Positions 43,926 through 55,600 of a stretch of DNA of 64,000 bases are shown piece by piece (position 1 is the first letter of the stretch; each line of letters opens with the position of its first letter). Below the pieces are notes generated by a model. That model saw only the letters and a program-made list of their open reading frames with translations, was not told the DNA's origin and ran no database searches. This DNA comes from Magnolia sinica (lineage: Eukaryota > Streptophyta > Magnoliopsida > Magnoliales > Magnoliaceae): the NCBI RefSeq assembly GCF_029962835.1, contig NC_080573.1:88264001-88328000 (forward strand), read 5' to 3'. The position numbers and the translations under genes were made by a program.

Positions 43926-46900
43926 TGTAATGCCCTGAAATTCGGGGGTCGAGCATAACTCAGCTCCCGAGTTCCAAAACATCACTTATGCAACATAATT
44001 AATGAGAGATGTATGTTGACTGTATTAGTGCATAAAACATGGAATAGATTAAGCCAAAACACAGATATGATTCAGGGACAAGTGAATAAAGCAAGCGGAA
44101 GACTTATAGGAAAATATGTGTACAAGTGTAAATCCCTGAATTACATATACAAGCCAGATCGTAGGAAAGTGTTATGTAACAAAATCCGAGTATAAATTAC
44201 ATCATTTCAGTTCCAAAAATATAAGCCCAGAGATCCCGCGCAACAGACCGAGGCTCGCTAGAACCCGTCTGAAAACTGCATATAGGAGAAGGCAGCCTCG
44301 TCGTCATCCAGCTCCCGCTCTGCCTCAGATGTCGCATCCACATCTACAACATCAGAGCCTAAGACAGAGTCTGGTGGGTGTGTAACACCGCCCCAGAAAC
44401 GTGGGAGTGAGTGATCAACTCAGTGGAACAATAAGGCACTGGTTAACATGTTATCAGTTCAATCAAACAGTAATGATAAAGCAGAACAATTAAATAAATC
44501 CTAAGTACTCTTGTTAATGTAAGTATGAATGCGGTATGATGCGTGCCCTCACGCGTACACCCTCAGCGTCTTCATCTTACGTTACGCATGACATCGCCTC
44601 AAAATGTGCCACATCTACAAAGCACATGCAAATGCGGTGCATGGATATGATTACCAAGTTGTTATTAGTCCATTTCACACAACAGGATTGGGAAGCTAAG
44701 ATACCTTCCTCATATCACCATCCAAACAGTGATCCATACTAGAGTCGTCAATCCTAGACATCTCATACGATCATATAGATGAGGTCGTAGCAAAGGGCTC
44801 GTCACTAATCAATGCACGCCTTTCATGCCATTACTACCACAGATCGGCTCGTCACCTCCTTGCGGTATCCAGGTATGCTCGAGGTCACTACAAAGGGCTC
44901 GTCACCAATCAATGTAGGCCGACAGCACGAATATAGTGTCTCATACCACTATAATCGGCTCACGAGTTTAGTTGCTCATTGGTCACTACGGGGAGGCTCG
45001 TCACCCCAGCGTAGGCCGACAGCACGACCACGGTGTCCCATACCACCATGTCTAGCTCATGAGTCTTAGCGGATCAAGTACCATAGTTAATAGGATGTCA
45101 CTGGTAAGTTTAGTACCCTAGATTCAAGCAGTAGCGTCCATACATGGTTGACATACATCGGACAATCGGGTTATTTGACGAACTCGACTAGCACGAGCGC
45201 ACGTTGAATTGAACGACATAGAGTGCGCAAACACTCCGCGTGGCCAAACCACTGCCGACAACTCTAATACGACTCGGGTTCGTCTAATACCTCCTACGTG
45301 GCGAAAGCAATCTCAACCACGGATATAGGGTCAATTACCGATCTCCTGGACTAAGGCATAGTCCCAAACATCCTACACTACTACAGATATTTATATGGAA
45401 TGTAAAACAGTAATGGAACAGCAACTCAAATCATGGTGCATCAACACTTGAAGAAATATCAACTTAACATAAATGTAAGCATAGGTAATGCTTGAATTTA
45501 AATAACTTGGAAGGTAACTGCATAAAGGAAATCATGCACATCAAAAGGAGTATTGAGAATCACTTCTCAAAGCCCGCAATCAGTGTAATCAGTTACACTT
45601 AGATCATTCATGCATTTCTACAAACACTTAGCATACATGGAACAACATACATGGCGTATGTTGGGATACATGCACTTAGACAATTCCTTTTACCAAGGAG
45701 TCATCATACATGCATCTAGCATACATACAGGACAAATAATCATGGCAAACACAAGTGCATATTTTATACGTATACGGTACTTTATAAATACACTTAGAAT
45801 ACACAAATCTCAATATAGTACATGCATATCAGGAAAGCAATGTAAACACAACATTTGGCATGTGAAATCTCATCCATAACGAGAATAAATCACTAATTGG
45901 GATTGAAAGCCTTGAAAACCATAACCTATACACTTAAAGTCCGCACCTTAAGCAAAGAAAGAACCGCTGAATTGATTTAGACGAGTTGTCTTCGTTAACG
46001 GCGCTAGAATACCCTAAAATAAGGATAGAAATGAGATACAACAACACTAAGACTAATCTAAGCTCTAACACAGGTTAGGGTTAGGTTAACTTACCCCAAA
46101 AGGAACTCAGAATCGTCGGGAGAACGATTCAAAGTGAAGGTTCAAATATGAAGAAGAACAAGGAGAATCCAAGATGATTCACCAACTAATCTCTCTCACT
46201 TCTCTCTCTCTCTTCCACTCTCTTTCCAAGCTAGGGTTAGAGAAAAATCGTATGGAAAAGAGGGCTAGGGTTTAAGGACTATAAATAGGCCTATTTTTAA
46301 TGAAAATAACCCCAAGGTCAAGGTATACTTAGGTTATAACCAAAGTAAGCCTTCCTCGATCCAACGAAGCACTTCTGGTGGGCCTATAACCACGAAAGGT
46401 CGGACTTAAGCTCCTTGACCATGGATCTAGGTCAAGCTAAGTTTTCATACCGACCGGCTCTTCAGATCAGCCGTGGCGGACCACACTCAATTCAACGGTC
46501 ACGGAAACTCGATCAGGTCCACAAGCACTAGGATATGCCTGGGCCAACTATCTTGATTAGAGGGTGAAATTGGGTCAGAATCCAACGGTCAGATAGCTTA
46601 AAATCGTCGCGCAAGCGACACGACTCAGATTTCAATAAAAGCTTAATAAATTCCAACCGTTCTCACACTCTTCACTCCGAGCTTAAGCAAATCGACCCAG
46701 AACATCACATGGACTTGATTTTCGAGATGATAGTCAAGCCCAACTCGGTGACCGCAACAGCCTAAGATCATCACCATCGGACTTTCGACGCGCGGTCTAG
46801 GTCTGATCCAGATCTTCCAAAAATTCCCCAGAACAACTGGATTTAGCGATGGATCCCAGATTTCAGAGTAACGTAGCGCTCACTAATCTACACGTTTAGA

Positions 46901-47021
46901 GCCATGCAGATACAATTTAAAGTGATTGATGCAGTTTTCACAAGCAATCGAGTAAAGCGTTAATTACCCCAAAACAACTACTTAAGGAAAGATTAGCACA
47001 GAAATTTCCAAGGTCGTTACA
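43926..47021 (-). repeat. Gypsy-T 5' LTR (3,096 bp)
   Basis: Pairs with 33,716-36,810; differences are scattered and mostly C/T or G/A. Followed by TSD TCCAA at 47,022-47,026. Confidence 0.96.
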
Positions 47022-47026
47022 TCCAA
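47022..47026. other. TSD of Gypsy-T, right (TCCAA)
   Basis: Matches 33,711-33,715. Confidence 0.95.
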
Positions 47027-48480
47027 TGTGTTGGCGTGAAACCTGTAGCAAGATAATTAGCAATATCCATAAACCAAGGTGAATGGGAGACTTCAAATAA
47101 TTGTTCATTAGGAAATATGTCATATATATGCGTCATCTCAAAGGAATTAGAGAGATCAAGGTAGGAAAGATGGTCAGCCACTACGTTCTCTACTCCGTTT
47201 TTATCTTTTATTTGCAAATCAAATTCTCAAAGTAGAAAGATCCATCTTATCAAGCAGGGCTTAGCATCATTCTTAAAAAGAAGATACTTGAGCGCCACAT
47301 GATCTATGTACATGATGATCCTTGATCCAATCAAGTAGGATCTAAATTTGTCCAAAGCTAATACTACCATTAAGAGTTCCTTTTTCATAGTAGAGCAATT
47401 CACTTGGGCCGAATTTAGAGTTCTACTTACATAATATATACCGTAGGGCTTCTTTTCTTTTCTCTGCCCTAAAACTACCCCAAGAGCATAATAAGACGTA
47501 TCACACATAATTTCAAAAGGAAGTTCCAGTCAGGTGGCTGCATGATAGGTGCGGTGGTTAACATACCCTTAAGCTTAGAAAAAACTTTCTGGCATTGCTC
47601 AGTCTACTCATATGGTGCATCCTTTTAAATTAGATTGTATAAAGGATGAGAGAGGTGATTAAAGTCCTTTATGAATCATCTATAAAATTCGGCGTGTATT
47701 AGGAAGGATCACACATCTCGTATGTTCTTGGGTGGAGGTAAGTTAGAGATAAGATCAATCTTAGCCTTGTCTACCTTAATTCCCTTAGACGAGATGATAT
47801 GTCCAAGGACAATTCCCTTACGAAGCATGAAATGACACTTCTCCCAATTTAGTATAAAATTCTTTTCCTCACATCCCTTTAACACACATTTAAGATTCTT
47901 TAAACAATCGTTGAAGGATGGACCAAAGACAAAGAAGTCATCTATGAAGACCTCTAAATATTACCCCACCATATCAGAAAAAATACTCATCATGCATCGA
48001 TGAAAAGTGGCGGGGGCATTACACAGTCTGAATGGCATCCTTCGGTAAGCAAATGTGCTAAAAGGACATGTAAATGTGGTCTTTTCTTGATCCTTAGGGG
48101 CCATCTCTATTTAGTTGTAGCTCAAATACCCGTCAAGGAAGCAATAGTATGAGTGACCAGATAGCCTTTACAAATTTTGATTAATGAAGGGCAAAGGAAA
48201 GTGGTCCTTCCTCGTGACGGTATTCAATTTCCTATAATCAATACACATTCTCCAACTAGTAGTAACTCTAGTTGGGCACGAGTTCATTGTTGACATTGGC
48301 TACGATAGTGATTCCGGACTTCTTATGAACCACCTATGTTGGACTCACCCATCGACTATTAGATATATGTTATATAATACCCACATCCAATAGTTTAAGA
48401 ACCTCAGCCTTAACCACTTCCTTCATGTTTGGATTTAATTTACGTTATGGTTGTTGGAAGGTCTTTACATTATCCTCTAG
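47027..48480 (-). pseudogene. Athila-1 RT and RNase H, broken
   Basis: RNase H: 47,227-47,508 shows CDTSYYALGVVLGQRKEKKP and TMKKELLMVVLALDKFRSYL. The 47,017-47,217 end segment has GVENVVADHLSYLDL. RT lies at about 47,560-48,450: FIDDFFVFGPSF, the active site, is readable near 47,935, and a TAA precedes it. Many stops and shifts. These would copy the RNA to DNA. Confidence 0.85.
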
Positions 48481-48534
48481 ATAAATATGGCAAGTACAAA
48501 TCAAAGGGTCAATTCCCTTGAGGTCCGCAATTGA

Positions 48535-49400
48535 CTATCCTAGGGCTCCTTTGTGCGCATTGAGAGTAGAGATAAGCATACTCTCCTGTTCTGGCTTAAG
48601 GTGGGAAGAAAGCACCATCGGGTATGTCTTGTCTTGACCAAAATAGACATATTTCAATTTAGAGGGCAAAGGTTTTAGGTTAAGCTTCAGTGCCTTGAGG
48701 TTAAACGGTAGAGGCACTACATAAGTTTGGGGCAATTTTTCAAATTGTGGTATCCACCGGTTAACTTCATGTATCAGCATAGTATCAAGCATCCTTCCCA
48801 TCTCCTTAATCATATCATCATTTAAATCATGGGAGTGGGCTAGGCACATCTCTAGAGAGTTAGAGGATAGGGTCATCAGAGTTCTATCTTCTATGAAAGA
48901 ATTAATTATGTTAATATTGTGGGCATCGTCATCATCCTTTGCCTATTTTCTCATGTTGAAAAAGATATTGAATTCTAATATCATATTCCCAATAAACAAA
49001 TTCATGACTCCATTCCTACAATTGATGATTGCATTTGATGTAACAAGGAATGGGTGTCTAAGAATGACGGGAAGTTGAGTGTTCATGTCCACGATGGGTT
49101 GAGTATCCACGATGATAAAATCTAACGGGTAGTCAAATTTGTCAACCTGGACCAACACATCCTCAATTATTCCTGTCGGTACATGAACTGAGCGATCAGT
49201 AAGTTATAATGTGGTCCGGGTGGGTTTTAATTCACCTAAACCCAATTGTTCGTAGAATGAGTATGGGATCAGATTTACGTTTGCTCTTAAGTCTAGAAGT
49301 CCATGCTCAATCTGGTAATTCCCAATTACATAAGCGATGGTCTGGCTACCAGGATCTTTGTACTTTTATGGCATATCTTGCTTTAGGATGACACTCACTT
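48535..49400 (-). pseudogene. Athila-1 protease and pre-RT region, broken
   Basis: 48,943-49,158 reads FDYPLDFIIVDTQPIVDMN, then VILRHPFLVTSNAIINCRNG, the typical Athila protease C-terminal part. Upstream, around 49,290, the active-site text is LLDLRANVNLIPYS, where Athila-3 has LLDLGVSVNLISYS. The catalytic glycine is thus replaced by Arg. 48,535-48,876 is the linker towards RT (KLPQTYVVPLPFNLKALKLN). Confidence 0.82.
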
Positions 49401-49439
49401 TTTCTGTTAAAAAGATTTTCTTTTGAATATTTTGCCATC

Positions 49440-50936
49440 TTTTGGTCATACATAAGTCTTTTAGAAATTTGGCATATGAAGGTAGCTGTTTTACGACATC
49501 CAGTGGAGGAATGTTGACTTTCACTTGTTTCAACACCTCTAGAATGTCCGGAGAATTAGAGAGGTTTTGGTGTAATCATTCATTGGGGAAATGGAGCAAT
49601 CGACTTATTTTGAGGTTCCGGTTCCAACTCATATGGAGTGTTGCTAGGTCTATCAGTTTAATATATTTCCCGGTCCTTAGACTTTTCATCCCTTACTAGA
49701 ATAGATTTGTAAATTGTTTTCCCTCTTCTAAGAGTGGTGATAGACTTAATTTGCTCCATTTGATTTGGGTTGCTAACTTCATATTGCTGTTTTGGATTGG
49801 GAAGAGGTTAAGTTGGAAGGCTTCCTTTCTCTCTAATTGCAATTTTTGTCTCAAACCCTTGTATGGCCTTTGTAAGGTCTTGAAAGGCTTGTATCATACC
49901 TTGATTGAAACGCTCTTAATTTTGAAGATGTTTTAGAGCTGGATCCTCCTGAGGATTCCCTTAATTTAAATTTGATTAGGGAATCTTTGAGGAGTAGCAG
50001 TTTGTCCATTCCTCCAACTGAAATTTAGATGATTTCTCTAACTACGATTGTATGTAATTGAAGTGGATCCACTGAAAGATCTTTGGTAATTATTCAAGGC
50101 ATTAGATTTCTCATTCAGTACCGCTTAAAAAGTAGGTATTGTTCAACAATTTTCAGTTTTGTGAATGTTGCAAGCACAAATACCGCAAACAGTTTTCGTA
50201 GCCTTATCGTTTTTTAATTCCATGGCCTCGAGTTTTCTTGTGAGATTAGCCACTTTAGCATGTATATCGTCATCTTCTTTTAGAAGATAAATTTTGCCCC
50301 TCTCCTTTGATTCAGTAGGCCTAAAAGTGGTGCTCGATTTTGGGGAGATGTCCCATGATTGTGTGTTTTTAGCAAGCTTGTCAAAATAATCCCACACATT
50401 ATTGACCTCTTTATTCATGAATTTCCCATTGCACATTGTCTCGACCATTCGGCACATGGAAGAAGTTAGCCCATCGTAAAAGAAACTTGTTATTCATCAG
50501 GTTACAAAACCATGTTGTGGGCATGAATTGACAAGATCCTTGAACCACTCCCAACATTGAAAGAATATTTCATCTTCCTTTTGGGCAAAGTTCATGATTA
50601 ATTTTCTAACGGTGTTCATTTTATAGTATGGGAAAAAATTTTCAATGAACTCGCTTGTCATGTCGTTTCATCTTCTAATAAATCGTGGACGTAATGAATG
50701 TAACCACGTCTTAGCTTTCTCCTTTAAGGAGAAGGGAAAAAGTTTCAGCCTGACCGTGTCCTCAGACATGTTAAGAAAATATAAAGTGACTATAATCTCA
50801 TCAAACTCTTTCATGTGTAAATATGGATTTTCATATTTAAGTCCATGAAATTTTAGAAGGAGTTGGATCGCCCCTGGGTTGATATCCATGTCCTGTATTT
50901 TTCAGGAAAAATCATACATAAAGGCGTCCTCACTAT
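49440..50936 (-). pseudogene. Athila-1 gag, broken and cut by Athila-2
   Basis: 50,668-50,889 encodes the N-terminal capsid part (YLHMKEFDEIIVTLYFLN, LKLFPFSLKEKAKTWLHSL). 50,143-50,457 has NNVWDYFDKLAKNTQSWDI and a degenerate CX2CX4HX4C-like knuckle (CGICACNIHKTENC). Spacers carry several stops. The 5' end is interrupted at 50,936 by the Athila-2 LTR. Confidence 0.83.
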
Positions 50937-51204
50937 TGAGGGTCAAATATTGCATATTATCCCCCATTTATATCTTGGTTTTATGAACATGATAATGCTT
51001 AATGGTTTATTTTATACATGTTTTGTTGTAAGGTGAATATGAGAGCTTAGATTGAAAAGAATGTTAAAATCATTAATGCTCAAGAATCACCAAGCTAAAG
51101 GTTGGATCTTAGAAGACCAAAAATGAAGAATTCACATGCCAAGATCCAAGAAAACCAAGTGAGAAATGAGGAAAATCAAAGATTTGAAGAGAATTTGCAT
51201 AATT

Positions 51205-51372
51205 CTCGACCAATCGAAGCTCTTCCTCGACAAGTCGAAGATACTTCAACTCGAACTCCAACAACATGAACTCTTAATTTCACATGATCCTCGACTAGTC
51301 GAAGATTAGCCTCGACCATTCGAAGGTGATCCTCGACCAGTTGAAGGTTGTCCTTGACTAGTCGAGGGTTAC
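51205..51372. promoter_or_regulatory. U3 array of CTCGACTAGTCGAAG-type motifs in Athila-2 LTR
   Basis: About six or seven copies, for example CTCGACCAATCGAAG, CTCGACTAGTCGAAG and TTGACTAGTCGAGG, ending 80 bp before the TATA box. Confidence 0.72.
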
Positions 51373-51451
51373 ATAGATGTTGCACAGACTGCTTAAATTT
51401 GAGGCGTTTTCGAATTTTTCCAACTCGGTGCAAAAGTTGAAGTTACACAAC

Positions 51452-51459
51452 TATAAATA
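51452..51459 (+). promoter_or_regulatory. TATA box of Athila-2 LTR
   Basis: TATAAATA in ACAACTATAAATAGGAG. The downstream R region is homologous to Athila-3. Confidence 0.8.
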
Positions 51460-52248
51460 GGAGTCCCTAGGATATTCATAGGCATCTTCTAGGGTTTGAG
51501 GAGTGAAGCAAAAGGGTGAAGCCACTGTCTAGGAGTTCTTCTTCTTCTTCTTTAGCTTGTTTTTATGCTTTTCTTGTGAGACTTTAGTTCAATCATATAT
51601 ATAGTTGGCTAAACCTCTTAGCTATGGCTAAGAGGTGAAACTTGTAGCGTGATGGGATATTTCTTTTACTCTAATTCATGTTTATGTTGAACCTTCTTTG
51701 ATTCTAGTTTGATTTTAAAGGAATACTTTCAGTTCTTAATGGTTTATTGTGACTCAAATTACAGTAGATCTACAATAGCATTGAGTATCTTCTTTTCCTG
51801 ATTTTGAGATTGTAGGATTGGTAAATCCCGTTGTTGCCCATCGTCCCATGGGTATGGCTTGGTGATAGAATCTCTTCCAATTATCACAATTCTCCTCCTT
51901 TGAGAATTAGGTCAAGGAAAGTTCTAATTGATCTTAATTGTATATCTTCCAATTGGATAGGATAGGACTCCAATTCCAATCATGTGACTTGAATCAAGTA
52001 AGAGGTCTCCCTGATCTCTACAAGTGGATCCTTGGAAACCCTAGTTACTACCTTTAAATTTATTAGTTTTAATCACTTTAATCACAATTACTCCTTTAAT
52101 TATTTGGATTTAGTTTTAGTTCTTCATCTAGTTTTTGTTCCGGTTAAATTTAGAAGACACACAAGTTCAGTCCCTGTAGATTCGACCTCGGTCTTACCGA
52201 GATTATTACTACATTGCGACCATATACTTGAGGTTGTGAACAAGTTTT

Positions 52249-52266
52249 TGGCGATGTTGCTGGGTA
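52249..52266 (+). other. Athila-2 primer binding site, tRNA-Asp type, decayed
   Basis: TGGCGATGTTGCTGGGTA, compared with TGGCGCCGTTGCCAGGGA (minus) in Athila-3; several C-to-T type changes. Confidence 0.85.
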
Positions 52267-52620
52267 TTAACAATTACATTTTTTTTTAGATTAACTAGTT
52301 TTAGAATTAGTTTAAGTTTAGGATTTGTTTACTTTCTTTTTTAAGTTAGGATTTTTCTGTTTTATTTTTAAAAACTAATTTACTTTCTATTTCTAAGTTT
52401 AGAAACTTTTCTAATCTATTTTTAGAAACTAACTTTTTATTTATTTTTTATAAACTTTCATTTTCTGTTTTAGAAACTAATTTACTTTCTATTTTTAGAA
52501 ACTTTCCTTTTTCGTTTTTAGAAACTTTGTTTCTTTCTTGGTTCTTTTTTAGAAACTAATTTCCTTTCCTTACTCTTCTATAGGATCCCAATATAGAAAC
52601 TTCTAATTTGGTTTCACACC
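52267..52620 (+). other. Athila-2 leader
   Basis: T-rich noncoding DNA with repeated TTTAGAAACTAA/TTTC units, the mirror of 62,560-62,760 in Athila-3. Confidence 0.75.
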
Positions 52621-53840
52621 GACACATTGGACTACACAAGATAAGAAAAAAAATTCACCAAGGTATGCAAATTCTTCTTGGATGATCCATATTTGTTTAT
52701 ATATTGCCTATACCAAATCTTGAGGAGATGTGTACCAGACAATGAATGCTAAAGTATCATCTCTTTCTGTTATTCTCAGGCCTATGGTGGTCACTTTTCT
52801 GGTAAAAAGACCATGGCCAAAATTCTGTAGTGTGACTTTTACTAACCCACTTTGTTCAAGGACACTCATGAGTTTTGTAAAGCTTGTGAGTGTCGTCAGA
52901 AATTGGGAACATTGTCCAGTTGAAATATGATGCCTCTGAACCCCATTCTGATCATTGAAGCATTTGATTGTTGGGGCAATGATTTCATGGGACCATTCCC
53001 CTAATCGTATGGGAATTTATATATTTTGCTAGCTGTAGACAATGCACTAAATGGGTCGAAGCGATCCCGTGCCGGAACAATGATCATCAAACGGTCGTTA
53101 AATTTTTAAAAGAAAACATCATTTCCTAGTTCAAAACACCTTGAGCCATTATTAGTGATGGAGGTTCACATTTTTGTAATAGGTCATTTGCGAACTTAAT
53201 GAAGAAATATGACATCTCCCACAAAGTGAGCACTCCATACCACCCACAAACAAGTGGGCAAACTGCGATTTTCAATAGGAAAATTAAACATATTCTTAAG
53301 AAAATAGTTAACCCTAACCATAAGGATTGGTCAATCCACTTGACCGATGCTTTATGGGCTTATCGTACTGCATTTAAGACTCCTATTAGAATGTCTCCCT
53401 TTAGACTTATCTATGGGAAGGCTTGCCACTTGCCGGTGGAGTTGGAACATATGGCCTACTAGGCTATTAAAAATTTAAACTTCAATTTGGACTATGTTAG
53501 CTCACTGCGCAAACTTCAGTTGAATGAACTTGAAGAGATCTGGAATGATGCATATGATAACTCAAGAATTTACAAGGACATGATGAAGGTGTTTCATGAC
53601 ATACACATTCTTCAAAAATCATTTACACCAGGTCAAAAAGTCCTTTTGTACAATTCTTAGTTACATCTTTTTCCAGGTAAATTCCAATCTCGCTGGACCG
53701 GCCCTTTTATAATTACTAATGTTTATCCTTATGAGACCATCGAGATTCAAGTGAATGGACATCGATTAAAGCCATTTGTTAAGAAATTTGATTTAGAAGA
53801 CATGTCCATACCTCTGATTGATCTTATTTACCAAGATTGA
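52621..53840 (+). pseudogene. Athila-2 integrase, broken
   Basis: Joins the leader directly to the linker before the integrase zinc region. The clear piece is 53,199-53,462 ([44 protein letters not shown]). Many stops upstream. It ends with IYQD and a TGA at 53,838. Confidence 0.85.
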
Positions 53841-54285
53841 CCTCCTAATCTGACAGAGGTATATATAGATTTATTTTCTTTCATAGAATTTAGGATTAGG
53901 ACAGTTTTCTTTCTGTTGGTTTAATTCTTGTGCTAACCGATCTTCACACTAAGACAATTGGAAAAGCCTCAGAATTTCTTCTTCACGTATTACCATTCTA
54001 TCACTTCCGTTTTCTTTTCATTATCTCTTTTGCATTACATGCTTATTTCTTTTACATTGAGGACATTGTAGATTTTTCAGTTGAGGATGGGGGATTAGGT
54101 AAACTAATCAGTATTTTCTCAGTTTTGAGCATTTTTTTTTTAAATCTTCAATGTTTCAAGTGAAAATCTGTTCAGGAAGCGATGAATTGTGTACTTAAGA
54201 ATGCTTTGAGTATGATAAGATAGAGATTGAATTTTGGATTGTTGGAGTTTAATCATCTAACTAATTTATCACGTAAGTCCTTGCA
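53841..54285 (+). other. Athila-2 3' untranslated region, interrupted
   Basis: Noncoding; same order as 31,973-32,474 reversed. The last five bases, TTGCA (54,281-54,285), are the expected left TSD of Athila-3. Confidence 0.65.
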
Positions 54286-55152
54286 TGTTCACAACCGCAA
54301 GTGTAGGGTCGCGATGTAGTAATAATCTCGATGAGACCGAGATCGAATCCACAGGGACTAATCTTGTGTATTTATTCTGAGAGTAATTAGAATTAAAACT
54401 AGGAGAAGATCTAACCTAAATCTAGAAGTGTAGAGAGTAATTGTGAGAGATTTAATGAAAAACTTAAGAAATTTAAAGGTGAGAAGCTAGGGATTCCAGG
54501 GATCCACTTGCAGCTATTAGGATGTTTCCTTATTTGATTCAAGGAACTTAATTAGAATTGGAGTCCTATCCTATCCAATTGGAAGATATTCAATAAACTC
54601 AAATCTGAACTTCCATTGACCTAATTCTCAAGGGATGAAAGTTGTGAAGATTGGAAGTGATTCCATCACCTAACCATGCCCAGGAGACAATGGTAGACAA
54701 CAAGATATACCGATCTAACAACCACCATGGGAGAATTGTGAAGAATAGAAGGGATTCCATCACTCAACCATGCCCAAGGGACAATGGAGAAAATAGGATT
54801 TCTATTTTCATAAACTTCAAACACAACAAGAATATACTTCAAGCTATTGCAGATCTATTGTAATTAAGTCACAATAAACCATTAAAAACTAAAATTATTC
54901 CTTATCAAACTAGAATCAATGGAGTTTAACAATAAAAAGAATCAAACAAGAAAAACATCCCAACCATGCTACAAGCTTCACCCCTAAGCCCTAGCTAAGG
55001 GATTTAGCCAACCATAGACATGATTGGATTAAAGACCCTAGAAGAAAGCATTAAAAACTAAGGAGAAGGGAAGAAGAGCTCTTGGGCAGTGGCTCTGCCC
55101 TTTTGCTCTACTTCTCCAAACCTTAGATATCCTAAAAGTGCCTAGAAACCCC

Positions 55153-55160
55153 TATTTATA
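55153..55160 (-). promoter_or_regulatory. TATA box of Athila-3 3' LTR
   Basis: TATTTATA on plus, TATAAATA on minus. The counterpart in the 5' LTR is at 63,702-63,709. Confidence 0.78.
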
Positions 55161-55209
55161 AGCAAAGTTTCACAAAATCGCAAAACCGGATCTAATTTAC
55201 ATAGACTAC

Positions 55210-55600
55210 GTAATGGCTTCAATGTCATCGAACACCCTTCGATGTCATCGAAGAGGTTTAAATCTGAAAGTCGTGCCTTTTCTTCTTTCATGCTGTGTAC
55301 GTCTTTGTGTCATCGAACAACCCTTTGATGTCATCAAGCGAAGCCTCGATCCATCGAATAGGTCTTTGAGTCATAAAAAATGTGTCCAAAATAGTCCAAC
55401 GAGTTGCTTCAATTTCTTCAATAAATTCGATGTCATCGATCACCTTCCTTCGAGTCATCGAACATGTCTTTGATTGATCAAGAAAAACACCCAATATGTC
55501 CAGCAACCAACTCAATTTTTCCTCATAACTTTGATGTCATCGACCAGTGTTCGATATCACGAATGGATATTCGATGTCATCGAACGGTTCTTGATGGCAC
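55210..55600. promoter_or_regulatory. U3 array of TCGATGTCATCGAA-type motifs, Athila-3 3' LTR
   Basis: About twelve copies such as TCGATGTCATCGAA, TCGAGTCATCGAAC and TTGATGTCATCAAG. It is the Copia-B motif type in an Athila LTR. Confidence 0.72.

Larger units (their letters stand above)
33716..47021 (-). mobile_element. Gypsy-T, Tekay-like chromovirus with accessory ORF (13.3 kb, minus)
   Basis: Complete in structure: two 3.1-kb LTRs, tRNA-Met primer site, accessory ORF, gag-protease, RT, RNase H, integrase with a C-terminal chromodomain, polypurine tract and 5-bp TSD. The PR-RT-RH-IN order is Gypsy, and the chromodomain places it among the chromoviruses. LTRs differ at about 2% of sites in the roughly 900 bp I compared, mostly by transitions, so insertion is fairly recent. 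Coding sequence is nevertheless broken in pol and by one stop in the accessory ORF. Confidence 0.95.
31973..50936 (-). mobile_element. Athila-1 (minus), split by Gypsy-T and cut at both ends
   Basis: Two parts, 31,973-33,715 and 47,022-50,936, join across the Gypsy-T insertion in the linker between RNase H and integrase. On the minus strand the order is gag (about 50,930-49,440), protease, RT, RNase H, integrase, then a 3' untranslated part. The integrase text (YHPQTNGQ ... [19 protein letters not shown]) is characteristic of Athila. The 3' LTR is missing at 31,972, and the 5' part is displaced by the Athila-2 insertion at 50,936. Stops and frameshifts are frequent. Confidence 0.88.
50937..52242 (+). 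repeat. Athila-2 5' LTR (1,306 bp)
   Basis: Starts TGAGGGTCAAATATTGC and ends GAGGTTGTGAACA. The same end signatures occur in the Athila-3 LTRs. It contains a CGACTAGTCG-type array at 51,205-51,372 and TATAAATA at 51,452. Confidence 0.9.
50937..54285 (+). mobile_element. Athila-2 (plus), internal deletion derivative, 3' part displaced
   Basis: 5' LTR, tRNA-Asp type primer site and leader are followed directly by integrase. Gag, protease, RT and RNase H are missing. The 3' untranslated part stops at 54,285 where Athila-3 begins, so the rest is expected beyond the window. Confidence 0.83.
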
